Origin: Lithodes maja
Lineage: Eukaryota > Arthropoda > Malacostraca > Decapoda > Lithodidae
Assembly: GCA_037953745.1 (NCBI GenBank)
Contig: JBAKBP010004447.1
Location: 1 to 64,000, forward strand
DNA length: 64,000 bases
Direction of reading: 5' to 3'
Shown one piece after another: positions 29,216 through 42,178 of the stretch (position 1 is its first letter; each line of letters opens with the position of its first letter). The notes beneath the pieces were generated by a model, which searched no databases, had not been told where the DNA came from, and saw only the letters and a program-made list of their open reading frames with translations. Position numbers and translations under genes: made by a program.

Positions 29216-32200
29216 ATGTCGTGCATTAGCACTGACGATGAGCGAGAGATGTCAGTTGAAGGTGTGCCGTTAGTAACCAGTGAGGAGGATGCTAGAGTTT
29301 TTGTGAGTAAGCGGTACCACGTGACGGAGGAGAGGCTGACTGGGGTGGATGTTTGTGGCTTGCACCTGATAGCCAAGGTTTTGGGCATTTCCAATGTAGT
29401 AGGGATGTCCAAGGGGGAGCTGATTTCCTGGGTGTTGCGTGGGTGACATGGAGGGGTTCCTCCCCAGATCCCCTCTCACTCGACTCCCACAGTGCCGTCC
29501 ACTCAGTTACCGGAGGTTAGCACTCTCCCACAGAGGGATGAGAATTGGCAGATTGGAGTGCCCTCGGGTGGTGCACGTGGTCGTTCCCCAGTTTTTGCAC
29601 CCCCTCCTTCAGTAGTGGCAGCTCCCTCTTCCTGCCTGTCTCCAGATATGGTATTTAGACTTGAGCTTGCTAAGATTGAGGCTAGGAAGCAGGAGAATGA
29701 GACTAGGAGGCATGAGATTGAGGTTAGGAGGCAGGAGGATAAGACCAGGAGGCATGAGGCTGAGCTTAGGTACGACTCAGAGAAATATTGTGCTAAATTA
29801 GATTTAGATAAGACTCGTGCAGTCGACAGGGACTCGGATGGGCCGTGAGGGCCAAGTAAGAGAACAGTCCTTAGCCTACTTAGTCAAATTGGTGCCGGTA
29901 TTTAGTGAAACTGAAGTCACAGAATTTTTTAATCGTTTTGAGAAGAAGTGTAGGGAGCATAATTGGCCTGAAGAGAAGTGGGCAGCTCTAGTCTCCTCAA
30001 GACTTACGGGTAAGGGTCTGAAGGCTTATGATGCACTGCCTTTAGAGTCTTGCATTGACTACCCAGAATTGAAGAGAGCTGTCCTACGGGCATACGAGTT
30101 GCAACCGGAAACATATCGATTGAAGTTTCGGGGTGTTACAAAGACTTGGGAGGCGACCTTTCTTGAACATGCCCGGGACTTAAAAGATGCACTTAAAAAC
30201 TGGACACGATCTGAGAAAGCTGAGACAGCAGAACAGTTGACTGAGCTGTTTCTGCTCGAGCAGTTTTATAAGTGTACTGGTGCAGAAATGACTTTAACTA
30301 TTAAAGAAAAGAACCCAAAAACTCTACAGGAGGCAGCTGAGATGGCTGACCTCCGGCTATCACTAATTCGTGGGTGCGGGTCTGCTCAGCCTAGTGAGGC
30401 AGGTAACAAGGGGCGTGACGCCCCCCCCCCCCCCCCCCCGAGTTAGTGATATACCTTATGCAAACAAGTACAAGAGCCATGATACCAAGACTGACCACAA
30501 GACTAGCACCGTCCCATTTAAGAAGGGGCCGGGCCCTTCCCAGTACCAAGGGAAGCCCAAAGGGGAGTTGGAGTGTTATCATTGTCATAAAATGGGGCAC
30601 TTTGCAAGAGTCTGTCCTAGCAAACCACCTACAGCAGCTGTGTCTTTGGCCTGCAACATTGGTGTGTCTCCGAAGTCATCTGAGTTTGCCCGGGGCAGTT
30701 CGTCAGAGGCTGAGGCACAGCCAATGCAGAAGCACCTGGGAGGCTCGAACCCTGCTCAGGATGTTTTTTGCGACCATCGAGGGCGGGGTTGCGTGATGTG
30801 GGCAGGGCGCAAGCATGGAGTAGAGGTCTTGCGTGATACAGGTGCTTCCCAGACTCTGATGAAAAACTTGACTGGCTACCCTATAAACGTGGCTCGGGTG
30901 GTAGTGGTGCAGGGTATTAATGCAACTCGGTCATACCCGCTGGTGCGGTTGGAGTTGGAGGTGGATGGTGTGGCACGTGAATTGGATGTCGGGATTGTGG
31001 AGAAACTGCCAGTTGAGGGCGTCGACCTTCTTCTCGGCAACGACTTTGCAATGCCCGCTTCTGAGGTTCTACCCTTAGTCGTTGCCGAGAGGCCGGCCGA
31101 CGTGAGTAGGAAAGAGCAAGAGTGGGTCGAGCAGTGCCAGACACAACCCATGGCGTGTGTTTTCACCCGAGCTCGGGCAGCTGAAGTGTCACAGCCTAGT
31201 CCTCCGTCTTCAGACCAGCGGAGGAACGATCAACAGGAGGAGGCTAAAGCTGGAGTTGGTTTTAAGAGTTTTGACTCGGCGGCTCTCCTGGGTGATTCAG
31301 TATTAGCACCATTACTTAATTCTGGAGTAGCCCCTGGGCCTGTCATCGAGAGTGACGAGGCTGGGCATGACGAGTCTCCACGACAGCAACGTTATGTACA
31401 TCGAGAGAGACAGAGGGAGCAGCCCAGTATCGGGGAAGGTCATGCATTGCTCCGGGAGCAGTTATATCGCTTGGCACCCTCAGATATACGTCGGTTGCAA
31501 CTAGAGGACCCTGAGCTCCAAACGTGTGCTAATGGAGCTGTAGAGCTCGACGAGGACGGCGATGCACAGCCAGGAGATTTTTTTATTTAGAAGGCATCCT
31601 CTATAGGCGTTTTCAAGACCCTAAACGTAGTTGGCAAAAGGGGTCCGGAGTAGTGGACCAGTTGGTGGTGCCACGGGAGTGCAGGGATAGCCTACTGAGG
31701 TTGGCGCATGACATACCACTGGCAGGACATCTATGGGTGAGAAAAACGGTGGTGGCTTTGGGGAAATTGTTTTGGTGGCCGGGGATGAAGTCTCATGTGC
31801 AGTCATGGATAAACTCATGTGATATTTGTCAACGTGTCGGGAAACCGAACCAAGTTATTCCTAAGGCTCCGTTACACCCTATTCCTGTGATTGGGCCACC
31901 CTTTAGTAAAATTATTGTTGACATGGTTGGTCCACTCCCTCCCACTAAGGCTGGAAATAAATTTTTGTTAACCATAATGGATGTTGCCACTAGATACCCC
32001 GATGCATACCCTATGAAAAATGGAATGGCTAAGACGGTAGTCAGTAACTTGTTGTGGTACTTCTCAAGGTACGGGTACCCGGAGGAGATTCAGTCTGATC
32101 AGGGATCTAATTTCACCTCCAACATGTTCAAGCAAACAATGCAACAGCATGGGATACGAGCAGTAGTATCGTCAGCGTATCACCCTGAGAGTCAAGGGGT

Positions 32201-34283
32201 GCTTGAGCGGTGGCATGCGACACTTAAAAGCATGCTCAGGTGTTATTGTGCTGACAACGGTATGGATTGGGATCTTGGATTGCCTTATGTGCTGTTTGCT
32301 GCTCGGGAGGTACCTGGTGAGAGCCTGGGATTTAGTCCAAACGAGCTGATTTTTGGACACCGTGTCAGGGGCCCCCTTAACATGCTGAAAGAAATTTGGG
32401 AGGGGACTGTGCAGCCTTGTCCATTATTAAAGTATGTGCTTGAAAGCCGTGAGCGCATGCTTAAGAGTCTGGAGATGGCAGGTAGAAATTTGACAGAATC
32501 ACAAGCTTTGATGAAGGACAGGTATGATCGCAAAGTGAGGCTCCGGAAGTTCACTGTAGGACAAGAGGTATTAATTTTGTTGCCTTTGGTTGGTAACCAC
32601 CTCTCTGCGAAGTACACTGGACCATATAAAATTGTAGAACAAATTTCAGACTTAGATTACCTTGTTGCCACTCCAGACAGGAGGAAAAAGAACCAGTTAT
32701 GTCACATGAACCTTATTAAAGAGTATGTGAGGCGCCCCTCTGAGCCTCTCACTGTCCCTGTGTTGGCTTGTTGCGGCCGTGGTGGAGAAGGAGAGGGGGA
32801 CAGTCAAGCTTCAGAGGAGGATAGCTGGGATCAACATGTTTCAGCGGATCAGTGGGCGGGGAACTCGAGCCTAAGGGCTGACGAGGCTATAGCTCATTTG
32901 CCTGAGCCGCAGTTTGATGCTATCCGTCAGTTGTTCGGTTCATACCCCACTGTATTTGCTGAACACCCAGGCCTCACTACTCAGGCTATGCATGATTTTG
33001 ACGTGGGGGACCATATACCCTTTAAGTCAATCCCGTACCGTGTGCCCCCCATAAAACTATCAGCTCTGAGGGATGAGTTGGAGTATATGCTCGGTAGAGG
33101 GTTGATAGAGAAAGGCACAGTTAAGTGGACTTCCCCCGTAACACTGCAGCCTAAGCCAGATGGCAAGGTACGCTTTTGTATTGATTTCCGTAGGTTAAAC
33201 GGTTTGACTCCAACTAACCCATATCCTCTTCCTCGGGTTGATGATAGTGTTGACAAAATTGGTAATGCTCGTTTTTTGTCTAAAGTAGATTTAGTAAAAG
33301 GTTACTGGCAAGTACCTTTGTCCGAGCGTGCTAAAGAGGTATGTGGTTTTGTTGTGGACGGGAGTATCTACCGGTGCAATGTTATGCCTTACGGACTTAA
33401 GAATGCACCAGCAACGTTTCAGAACCTGATGAATGAAATTGTAAAGGACATTCCGAATTGCACCGTATATTTGGACGATGTAATCATTTATGATGACGAC
33501 TTTGAGAGCCATTGTGAGCACCTTGAGACCTTGTTCCGGAAACTTAGTGAAGCAGGTCTGGTAGTAAATTTGGCAAAGTGTGACTTCGTAAAAGCCACTG
33601 TGCAGTTTCTTGGGTTTGTAGTGGGAAGGGGACAGGTGTGCCCTCCTCAGAACAAGGTACAGGCTATCAATAAATTTCCGCACCCAACAACCAAGAAGCA
33701 GATTATGAGATTCTTGGGTATGATAGGCTACTACAGACGCTTCATAAAAGGTTACTCAACGGTGTTGGCACCTCTCACAGATTTGTTATCTAAAGACAAA
33801 AAGTTTTTGTGGGCACCTGAGTGTGAAAAGGCTTTCACTTTGGTGAAACATTTGCTATGTACTCACCCGATACTCAGGGCCCCAGACTTTAACAGGCCTT
33901 TTCAGCTGGCAACAGATGCTAGTGGTGTAGGGGCTGGTGCCGTCTTGCTACAGACAGACAATGAAGGTGTGGAACACCCAGTAAGTTTCTTTTCTAAGAA
34001 GTTCAATGCTGCACAAAAGAACTATTCTACAATAGAAAAGGAATTACTGGCGATTGTGCTGTCGCTCAGGCACTTCGAGGTGTATGTTCCAGCCTATGGC
34101 CCAGTCGTGGTTATCTACACTGATCATCACCCTTTGAGATTCCTGAATCAATTTCACAATCGCAATATGGGACTGACCAGGTGGTCTTTGATGTTGCAGG
34201 AGTATAACCTGGACATCCGTCATATTGCTGGATGTGACAATGTGATCGTGGATTGTTTATCAAGGGTGGATGATCAGTCGTAG
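29216..34283 (+). pseudogene. Gag-Pol of element E, with broken Gag and PR, open INT-RT-RNase H
   Basis: The reading starts at ATG 29216. Breaks are: TGA at about 29443 where G has CGA, followed by a short deletion; a 2-base loss near 29820; a frameshift in a run of about 19 C (30421-30439); and a 1-base loss in a T run (31579-31585). The Gag segments show the SAP-like N-terminus, coiled coil, SCAN-like capsid and CCHC knuckle (CYHCHKMGHFARVC). Protease keeps DTG (RDTGASQ near 30835). From about 31587 to 34283 one frame holds the integrase finger, DDE core, GPY module, RT with YLDD and all RNase H motifs. E could supply RT and RNase H only if the upstream frame breaks are bypassed or are sequencing errors. 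Two of the four lie in homopolymers. Confidence 0.9.
31033..31089 (+). promoter_or_regulatory. Conserved coding stem-loop at the end of protease (E)
   Basis: The 13-bp arms CTCGGCAACGACT and AGTCGTTGCCGAG are the same as in A, around a 31-nt loop whose sequence differs from A at many positions. Confidence 0.75.
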
Positions 34284-34677
34284 GCTATCACAGGTGTGTG
34301 GGTTTGAGTGGAGGAAAATAGGCTGCCCTTATAGTGCAGCCGGGAAAAACATATTAAAATATAAAAATCATATAAAAACTCTTTCTTTTGATATAGATAA
34401 TCGTATAAGTTTGTCATAGCCTATAGAGTTTGAGTAGTCCACGAACTATCAAACGGCTGAGCTGCTGTAAGCTCGCTCTGGGAGCATGATATTGTGTCTT
34501 TTTGCTATTGTTGGGAGGAGTTATAAAATGTGATTTTTTTTTAATAATAAGATGTGTTTTGGTGATAAACTCAGCTTTGTTTTAGTGCCATGCGGTCGCT
34601 GGGTGTGAGGGGCTTGATGGGGTTCTGTGTTTCCCAGATTTTAGCTCAGGGTTGAGCAAGTAAAATCTTGGGGGAGG
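34284..34677 (+). other. 3' untranslated region and polypurine tract of E
   Basis: 394 bp have no gene. They end in AAAATCTTGGGGGAGG (34662-34677) directly before the 3' LTR. Confidence 0.75.
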
Positions 34678-35667
34678 TGTGACGCATGTCCACGTGTGAG
34701 CATGCTGTACAGAACGCCTAGTCATGCCCCACTCTCGCTAGGATCGTCAGGGCAGGAACTTTGGCTGTAGTCTATGTAGAGTTTCCTAACTTAGTTCATG
34801 TGAGCCGTTGTACTATAAGTATTATGAATATGTATTTTGTTTTCATCTGAGTCAACGAGTTCTATTTTATATCATTAGTTATAAGTATTGTGTGTAAAAC
34901 TTATTTGTAATGATGGGAAGAGAAACAGCCACAGTTGGGGGTCAGTGGGTGCACCAGGCGGGAGGTGGGCCTAACTCACTAGCACTCCCCCCCCCCCCCC
35001 CCTTCAGTGCTAGGGGAGCCTTTGTCTATCCCAGAGGAGAGAGAGAAATTACGTAATGGTTGTCAGTGGGCGGTCCTTAGTAGTTCACGTTGGGCTCACT
35101 AGAGGGCCGGGTATAAAAAGGGAAGTCTAGCCATTTTTTTCATCAGAACTCATTAGGCAGAGCGACTTCTCATTTCCCTTGCTAACTATATATATTCTTC
35201 TGACTGATGTGAACTTTCTCTACTACCTTACATTCTTATCTCCTCTTTTCCCTGCCTGTTTAACTTCCATGGTCCCGTTGGTGCAGAGCTAGTCAGCCAA
35301 CGTATTATTGCTTGAGTTCTCACGAGATACTTGCCTATTAGATAGCCTATTTTGGAAGGGTTAACTTAGAATAGGATTGATTTATGTTTGTTGCACTTGT
35401 ATATGCATTTCCCTGTGTGTTATTATTATTATTCCTGTTTTCTGCTGGTCTAGGTAAAGCTAGACTGGGGTGAGGCTTTTCTGTGTTACGAGTTGTTGTT
35501 TGATGCAGTGGTTAAGCGATAAACCTGCATACTCGTTTCGGTTCAGTGAAGCCTAGGTTGTCTTCGCGGCTGACTGTGTTGAGTTAATAATTTACAGTGC
35601 GTGAGGGCAAGAGCCTAACCACCCTGTATTTTACTAACAGTTTGTTTTTACTTTGTCAAGGAGCTGG

Positions 35668-35700
35668 GAGAAAACCAGATACAAGGGATCTGGATTTCTC
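35668..35700 (+). promoter_or_regulatory. Conserved LTR hairpin (E, 3' LTR)
   Basis: It is identical to 28137-28169, although the surrounding LTR copies have diverged by about 1%. Confidence 0.75.
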
Positions 35701-36046
35701 AAAGTGCACTTGTCAGTTTTAACGTAATACTTTAAACAGTTGTGAGGACTTCGCTAGGCTACGAGCCGTTTTTGCTCAGTCACTGCTACCTTTTGCCCAC
35801 AGTACCCCAGCTAGACTTTACTCGATTAGTAGATACAGAATAGTATTGAAGCTTTCCTTATGTATGATATTGTTTATGCACTATTGATTTCATGTGTTGC
35901 AAGCTTGGCTACTTTAGTGATTAGTGGCCCACGAGCACAATCCGAGTAGGCTATTGCTGTTGCATTTGCGGAGTACTTCTTTTTAATGTTTGCCATTTAC
36001 TATTGCATATTCTTTTAATTATTCTTATGCCAATTTAAACCTTTAA

Positions 36047-36484
36047 CCCGTACAGCCCCAGCGACACGTCTGACGCGTCGGCGATGTATGTAACGCACAG
36101 CCCCAGAGACGCGTCTGGCGCGTCACCCTAATTGCGACGACCGTAACCTCAGGTGTAGCCACTCAAGAGGGCTCAGATTTGTATGGGAACTGTGTACGTA
36201 TCCCACGCAACCGTGCCGATGGTTGAAAACTCTCAAAGTCCACGTGCGTGCGCGTGAGCGCACAATAACCTGGTTTTTTGGGGTAATTGCCTTCAATTTT
36301 TTACTCTTGTAATATACGTTTTCGGGGGCTCTGTAGGACCATTCTTTAAGCTTTTTGAGCGGTTTTTCGTGGTTTTTCCTTCATTCCTAACCCATTCGCT
36401 ATTGTTTCTGGAATAAAACCATTTTTTGAAAACCGGCCGGGTTCTGGTGAACAAACATTACAAAACAAGCCGGGGCTGCATGGG
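36047..36484. mobile_element. piggyBac-like MITE (F) in the 3' LTR of E
   Basis: A 438-bp insertion is absent from the 5' LTR, where CTTTAATAGTATT runs through. It is flanked by TTAA on both sides (36043-36046 and 36485-36488), the invariable piggyBac target. The ends CCCGTACAGCCCC and GGGGCTGCATGGG are imperfect inverted repeats. Near the left end a subterminal motif (CAGCCCCAG-GAC-CGTCTG-CGCGTC) is repeated twice. There is no coding capacity. Confidence 0.88.
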
Positions 36485-36980
36485 TTAATAGTATTTAATT
36501 GCCAGTGTTTTTGCTTATTGAATTACTGTTCAAAATCCGATACGTACTTCTTACGAGCATCCGAGAAGCATCTAAGTTTTTTCAGAAGATTCCTTGCTCG
36601 ATGCTTAAGGACTATTAATTAACGTAACGTAATAGTGCCGATCCGAAGTAGAGGGTGGAGGACTTCTTAAGTTCTTAGTCAAGGGTGGATTACTTCGGCT
36701 TCGGCCAACACTATTCTTTTGTGTTGTTGTTTCTTACTTCATTGTTTGATTGTTGACCAGACTAGATAATTCCTGTCCCTTTATTAGTCTGTTGTTGAAC
36801 ACTAGTACCGAGTTCTTGTATACCCCGTTATAGCAGATTGAACTCTGGAGGGTATTGGTGTTTTTTGTTCGGCTGGCAGTACTCAGGGGTTGGGATCGTG
36901 TGTTTCCGTTGTGGCAGCGAGCCGTATTCAAGCCCTGATTGAGAGCCCTTGTGTACCCGAGTGCCAGTTCGTAACAGTAT

Positions 36981-37093
36981 TTTAACGTAATAGATGATAA
37001 CGCACATCCAAATTATGCATGCTATAGAACTTTTTGAGAACAGGATTACATACACGGAAAGACACATTATATAATAATATATATATATACACC

Positions 37094-37144
<51 letters not shown>

Positions 37145-37410
37145 TTATGAGTGTTTACTGAATACAATCAACACACAATACACAACAACAAATTATCACA
37201 ATTTAAGTGTTTCATAGATTCGTTCACACAATTCCCAATCCATAAAGAGTGATCAAGGAATATAGAAGGCTACTGTACAACCTCTTTATCGCTATAAAAA
37301 CCCTTGAGTTGAACGTCACTCAATATATTCCACAGACCCTTACCGTAAATTATGGAGGCTGGCTGAGGCTGAGATGGATGGATAGATATTTAATAGGAAC
37401 TCATTGTAGT
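36981..37410. other. Intergenic with (TA)n microsatellite
   Basis: A TA/AT dinucleotide array lies at about 37068-37142, broken by ACACCGG near 37090. The rest has no gene or repeat I recognise. Confidence 0.7.
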
Positions 37411-40400
37411 TCTATCTATCTATCTATTGTCTGACGCCGTAATCCCCGAAGGGGTGGCCACGAACGAACCGCCCCCATGCACCTCTGTCCCCAGTCAGTC
37501 GACGCCCCTCCCCCAACCAGCACCGCCTTCGTTCATGTACTTCCTCACTCTATCCTTCCACCTCTCATTCGGTCTACCTCTCCCTCTCTGTCCCTCCACC
37601 TCGCTCTCATACACCCTCTTAGTCATTCTCTCGCTTTTCATACGTTCCATATGGCCGAACCATCTCAAGTTGTTCCTTTTCACACTTTCCAGCACATCTA
37701 CCTCCGCACCACACCTCCTTCTTACTTCCTCATTAGTCTGTCTATCCCTCCATGTAACTCCGCACGCACTCCTTAAGTAATTCATTTCCACTGCTCTCAC
37801 TCTTGGTCTGAGTCTCTCAACCAACGTCCATGCTTCGCTTCCGTAAGTCAGTGTCGGGATTACCACACTGTCATGCAAGGACTTCTTCACTTCCATACTG
37901 ACCACCCTATTTCTTGTTACTGCTTTTAGCGTTCCTACAACCCTCTTCCCCTGTTGTACCCTCTGCCGCACTTCTTCATCCATAGTCCCATCTTTACTCA
38001 ACACACTGCCCAGATACTTAAAAGAGTTGACGATCTCCATACCCTGACCGTTCAGCTTCACCTCACACTCTGTGACTCCATCCCTTTCGAAGACCATAAC
38101 CTTGCTCTTCCCCGCATTTACCTTCAAATTCCTTTTTTCGCACACTGTTCCAAACTCATTTACCAGACCCTGCAGCTCCCATTCATTATCACTCATCAGA
38201 ACTGTATCATCTGCAAACAGCAGTATAGGTAGCTTCCACTCAATTCCTTCCCTTTTCAGCAATACACCAACATCCACTGCTCTTGATAGTATTTCTTTCA
38301 TGACTCCATCCATATATACAGTAAACAACCACGGGGACATCACACACCCCTGTTTCAAACCAACATTCAGGTCAAAGAATTCGCTCTGCTCACTCTCCAC
38401 ATGTACTGCCGCCTTTGCACACTCATACATGCTCTTCACTGCTTTCAGCAACTTGCCCTCTACTCCGTATATTCTAAGTACTTTCCACAAACCTTCTCTC
38501 TCCACTCTGTCATAGGCCTTCTCCAAGTCCATAAAGGCAACATACACCTTTTGTTTCTTCTCCAGATACTTCTCCACAACACAATTCAGGGTAAAAATCT
38601 GATCTACACATCCTCTTCCCTTCCTAAAACCTCCCTGCTCGTCGCCTATCCATTTCTCCGTTCTCACTCTCACTCTCTCAATCACTACCCTACTGTATAC
38701 CTTCCCTCCTATGCTTAGAAGACATATTCCTCGGTGGTTACCACACACTCCTCTTTCCCCTTTGCCCTTATATAGGGGGACTATTATGCCAGTCTTCCAG
38801 TCATCGGGTGCACTCCCCTTCTCCCATGCTAGTTTGCACGTTTTCCATACCCATTCTATCACTATCTCACCACCATACCTCAACATTTCCCCACACACTC
38901 CATCTGTTCCTGGTGCTTTCCCCAACTTCACTCTTTTCATGGCTTCCCACACTTCTGACCTCCTGATCCCCACCTCCTCCTCCACTACTTCTCTTCTTCT
39001 CCCTCCCATACCATATCCAGCTATGTTTGCTGGCTCTTCATTCCTTACATTTAGCAACTCACTGAAGTACTCCCTCCATCTTTCGACTCTCTCTTGCTTC
39101 TCGGCTAGCATTCTCCCATTCTTATCTTTCACACCCTTACTGATTCCCTTGCTACCTTCCCTAACTTTCTTGACTTCTTTCCAGAACAGTTTCTTACTCT
39201 CCCTCCATTTTACACTCAGATTCCTTCCAAATTCCTCATCTACTCTTCTCTTACTTTCCTTCACTACTCTCTTCACCACCCTCTTACTCTCCACGTACCT
39301 CGCTCGTTTCTGTCTCTCGGAATCTTCATTCCCTCTACTACCCAACCACTCTCTATATGCTTTCTTCTTTTCTTCCACAGCTATTCTTACCTCTTCTGTC
39401 CACCATGCTGTACCTTTCACTCCCCTCCCTCTTCTCCTCACTCCACACACCTCCTCACATGCTGCACAGATCTCATCCTTAAACACCTTGCTCATCTCCT
39501 CCACTTCCTCCATAACTTCCAGGTAGAACCCACCTAGTCGTCTTTCCACTGCTCTCCTGTACTCCTCCCTGACTTCCTCCTCCTGCAACCTCTCCACCCT
39601 CCTCACCATTCCACCCTCCTCTCGCCTCCCTTCAGCTCTCCTCACCCACTTCTTTTGTATCCTAACCTTAGCTACCACTACATAATGATCAGACAGACCC
39701 CCTCCAATACCCTTATACACCCTAGCATCCATCACAGATTTCTTCATTCGTTCATCCACACATACATAATCAATCAATGACTTTCGTTCCACCACTGTCT
39801 GATCCTTCATCGTCAACATCCGTTTCCACGTGTACCTGTGGATCATTCTGTGTCGGAAGAAGGTGTTGGCTATCCACAGCCTCCTCCCCATACATACGTC
39901 CACAAGTGCACTACCATTCCCATTCACCTCTGATGGTACCCCCCACCCTCCCACCACTCCCTCAACTTTCCTATCACCCACCTTACCATTCATATCCCCA
40001 ATCAGAAATATTCTTTGGTTCTTGTCAAACTTCTCCAGGCACGCCTCCACATTCATTCAGAACTCCTCTTTCTTTCTTTCAAGTATATCCTCTGTCAGGG
40101 CATACACGCATACAATCACCCACGTTTGTATTCCTACTTTCATTCTCACCCACACAATCCTTGAACCCACAGACCCATACTCTCTTACACATTCCTTCCA
40201 TTTGCTACTTACAAACAAAAATGCATCTTCTCTCGCTGTTCCTTCACTCACTCCAGCACACACACCCATTCCACACTCCCACTCTCTCACATCTGAACCT
40301 TTCCATTTGGTCTCTGTCATTCCACATACATCCAGCCTGGCATTCACTAGCACTTCCAGAACCTCTCTCTCTGTTGTGCCATCATTCATGCCACTAACAT

Positions 40401-40640
40401 TCCACGTAGCCATTCTCAGAATGTCCGAAGGCATGTCCTTAGTCGGTCGTGGTTCGTCAACGTTGGTTCCGTCCGCATCCGAGGCTGTTCGTTCGTTTTT
40501 CTTTGCTTAGATATTTTTTTCCGGGTGGGGGTCGCAAGCCCACCGACCCAACCTCTTTAGTCGCCTCTTACGACACGCAGAAGGCACGTGTAAATACAGT
40601 TGCCAACACTAATTCTTTTCCTCACCTCTTGTTGTTTTAG
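37411..40640 (-). pseudogene. RTE-like non-LTR retrotransposon, nearly full length, one in-frame stop
   Basis: Reading on the minus strand from 40434: an AP-endonuclease start (TWNVSG, MTETKWKG), then a TGA at 40057-40059. The same frame continues from 40056 to 37495 for 853 codons. That continuation holds the rest of the endonuclease (GDMNGKVG, SDHYVVV), a basic linker, and RT with GTDGV, a PLYKGKG block, MDLEKAYDRV and FADD (codons 613-616). It ends in the motif GHMERM followed by RGRGRPNERW. Without the stop the protein would be about 979 residues, normal for a single-ORF LINE. The 3' end is a short (TATC/GATA)n array at 37411-37428. The 5' leader to about 40640 includes a GTAAGAGGCGACTAA stretch. 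The clade name is tentative. Confidence 0.85.
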
Positions 40641-40983
40641 TGATGGAGGAAATGTTGGGATCACTGCTGCACGCACTTCTTCAATCTACTGTATATGATA
40701 TACTACTATGCCAACTTTCAATTATTGATTAATCTTTTCCATCTTATGATGTTACACCGTAATTTTAACTTTCTTACGATCACACAAATATGCCATACGT
40801 GGCAATAATCTAACCATTGATGAATCACTCAACTCTAGAACTTCAGACATATCACCTAATTGTTTGCTATACGTTATAATCTAGTCTGCAAACAATCACC
40901 AAATTTCCCCAATGCTCTAAAAAAAATAAAAAAATCGAAATATTATCCTTAATTATTACTTATAAGTTACAGAGTCACTGATT
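40641..40983. other. Intergenic, AT-rich, nothing recognised
   Basis: About 340 bp of AT-rich sequence separate the RTE-like LINE from a fragment of a second copy. There is no frame or repeat of note. Confidence 0.55.
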
Positions 40984-41155
40984 TATTATATATGCGTGGA
41001 TGAACGAATGAAGAAATTAGTGCTGGATGCTAGGGTGTATAGGGGTATTGGAGGGGGTCTGTCTGATCATTATGTAGTAGTAGCTAAAATTAGAATACAA
41101 AAGAAGTGGGTGAGGAGAGCTGGAGGGAGGCGAGAGGAAGGTGGGATGGTACAAA
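40984..41155 (+). pseudogene. Short internal fragment of the same RTE-like LINE, opposite strand
   Basis: The plus-strand frame reads VDERMKKLVLDARVYRGIGG, then SDHYVVVAKIRIQKKWVRRAG. This matches the endonuclease C-terminal region of the minus-strand element at 37411-40640 with a few substitutions. Both ends are abrupt and about 170 bp remain. Confidence 0.85.
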
Positions 41156-41169
41156 GAAAAGGGCGGACT

Positions 41170-42178
41170 AATGAATTGTAAAGGGTTAGGATAACGTCTT
41201 TGGATTTATGCTCAAATGACCTGCCTATAAAGCCAATTATTTTGTTTGCCTTCTTAACAACTTCTGAACATTGTTGATTCGGTTTTAGGTAAACTCGATA
41301 TTGTTACTCCAAGATCGGTTTCTCTATTTACATTCTTAAGCTGAGTGCCATTCATCGAATAGTTTGCTTTCTCATTTTGGTATCCAATATGTAGTACTTT
41401 ACATTTATCCGCATTGAAACTCATTTGCCAAATTTGGGCCCAACATGACAACTTATCTAGATTGTGTTGCATATCGTCAACTTGTTCTTTTGAGAGTACA
41501 CTATTTGCAATTTTGTATCGTCAGCAAATTTTGAGATTGTACAGGTGAGACCCTCATCTATGTCGTTGATGTAAATTAGAAGGAGAATTGGTCCTAGTAC
41601 CAATCCCTGGGGTACCCCACTACTTACATTGGTCCATTTAGATGCCTTACCGTTTATGACTACTCTTTGCTTTCTATTGCTGAGCCAATTTTCTATCCAT
41701 TTCAATACACTGTCTTGTATTCCATGCGCTTTAAGTTTTAACAGTAAACGTTTGTGGGGAACTATGTCAAAGGCTTTTTGAAAATCAAGGTATATAATAT
41801 CTACAGCTTTACTCTCATCGTAGAGGTTGAGGATATCGTGGAAGAAGTCTATGAGGTTTGTTAAATAGGAAAGTTTGTTGCGAAAGCCGTGTTGAGTATC
41901 TTTAAGTATGTTATTTTCCTCAAAGTGATTTACGAGTCTGTCTCTTATGAGTGTTTCTAGCATTTTACATACAACTGAGGTTAAGCTAATTGGACGATAG
42001 TTACTGGGTAGGGATTTGCTGCCTTTTTTTAATATCGGTGTTACGTTGGCTAGCTTCCACTGATCAGGCATAGTTCCAGACTGCAAGGATTTATTGAATA
42101 GCAATGTCACTGGTTTGGAGAGCTCAACCTTAGCTTCCTTTAGAACTCTAGGTGAGATTGTATCAGGTCCAGGCGTTT
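41170..42178 (-). pseudogene. CR1/Jockey-like LINE reverse transcriptase fragment
   Basis: The minus-strand frame from 42178 encodes TPGPDTISP, NYRPISLTS, IYLDFQKAFD and GVPQGLVLGPIL. FADDTK (near 41515-41530) is the RT active site. A frameshift just after it moves the text to the frame at 41254-41472 (FNADKCKVLHIG), and another shift near 41290 leads to KKANKIIGFIGRSFEHKS, ending at about 41178. The 5' side is cut exactly where LTR I starts (42179). The 3' side abuts the RTE fragment. It is inactive. Confidence 0.85.

Larger units (their letters stand above)
27151..36976 (+). mobile_element. LTR retrotransposon E (Gmr1-like), gag disrupted, pol intact
   Basis: The target duplication is GTAT (27147-27150 and 36977-36980). 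The 5' LTR is 1,853 bp. The 3' LTR is 2,299 bp, of which 442 bp are the later MITE F and its duplication. By eye about 20 substitutions separate the LTRs (roughly 1%), so E is older than A and G. Gag carries one stop and frameshifts; integrase, RT and RNase H form one open frame. E and G belong to one family, with alignable LTRs and nearly identical proteins. Confidence 0.94.
34678..36976 (+). repeat. 3' LTR of E, containing MITE F
   Basis: It is collinear with the 5' LTR except for F at 36047-36484. It has a C run at about 34985-35002, a TATA box at 35112, and a second copy of the conserved hairpin at 35668-35700. Confidence 0.95.

Noticed and set aside
38711..39526. Ser/Leu-rich plus frame of 271 codons, and neighbours at 37427-40510
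   Set aside because: Antisense shadows of the minus-strand LINE protein, whose domains are clear.
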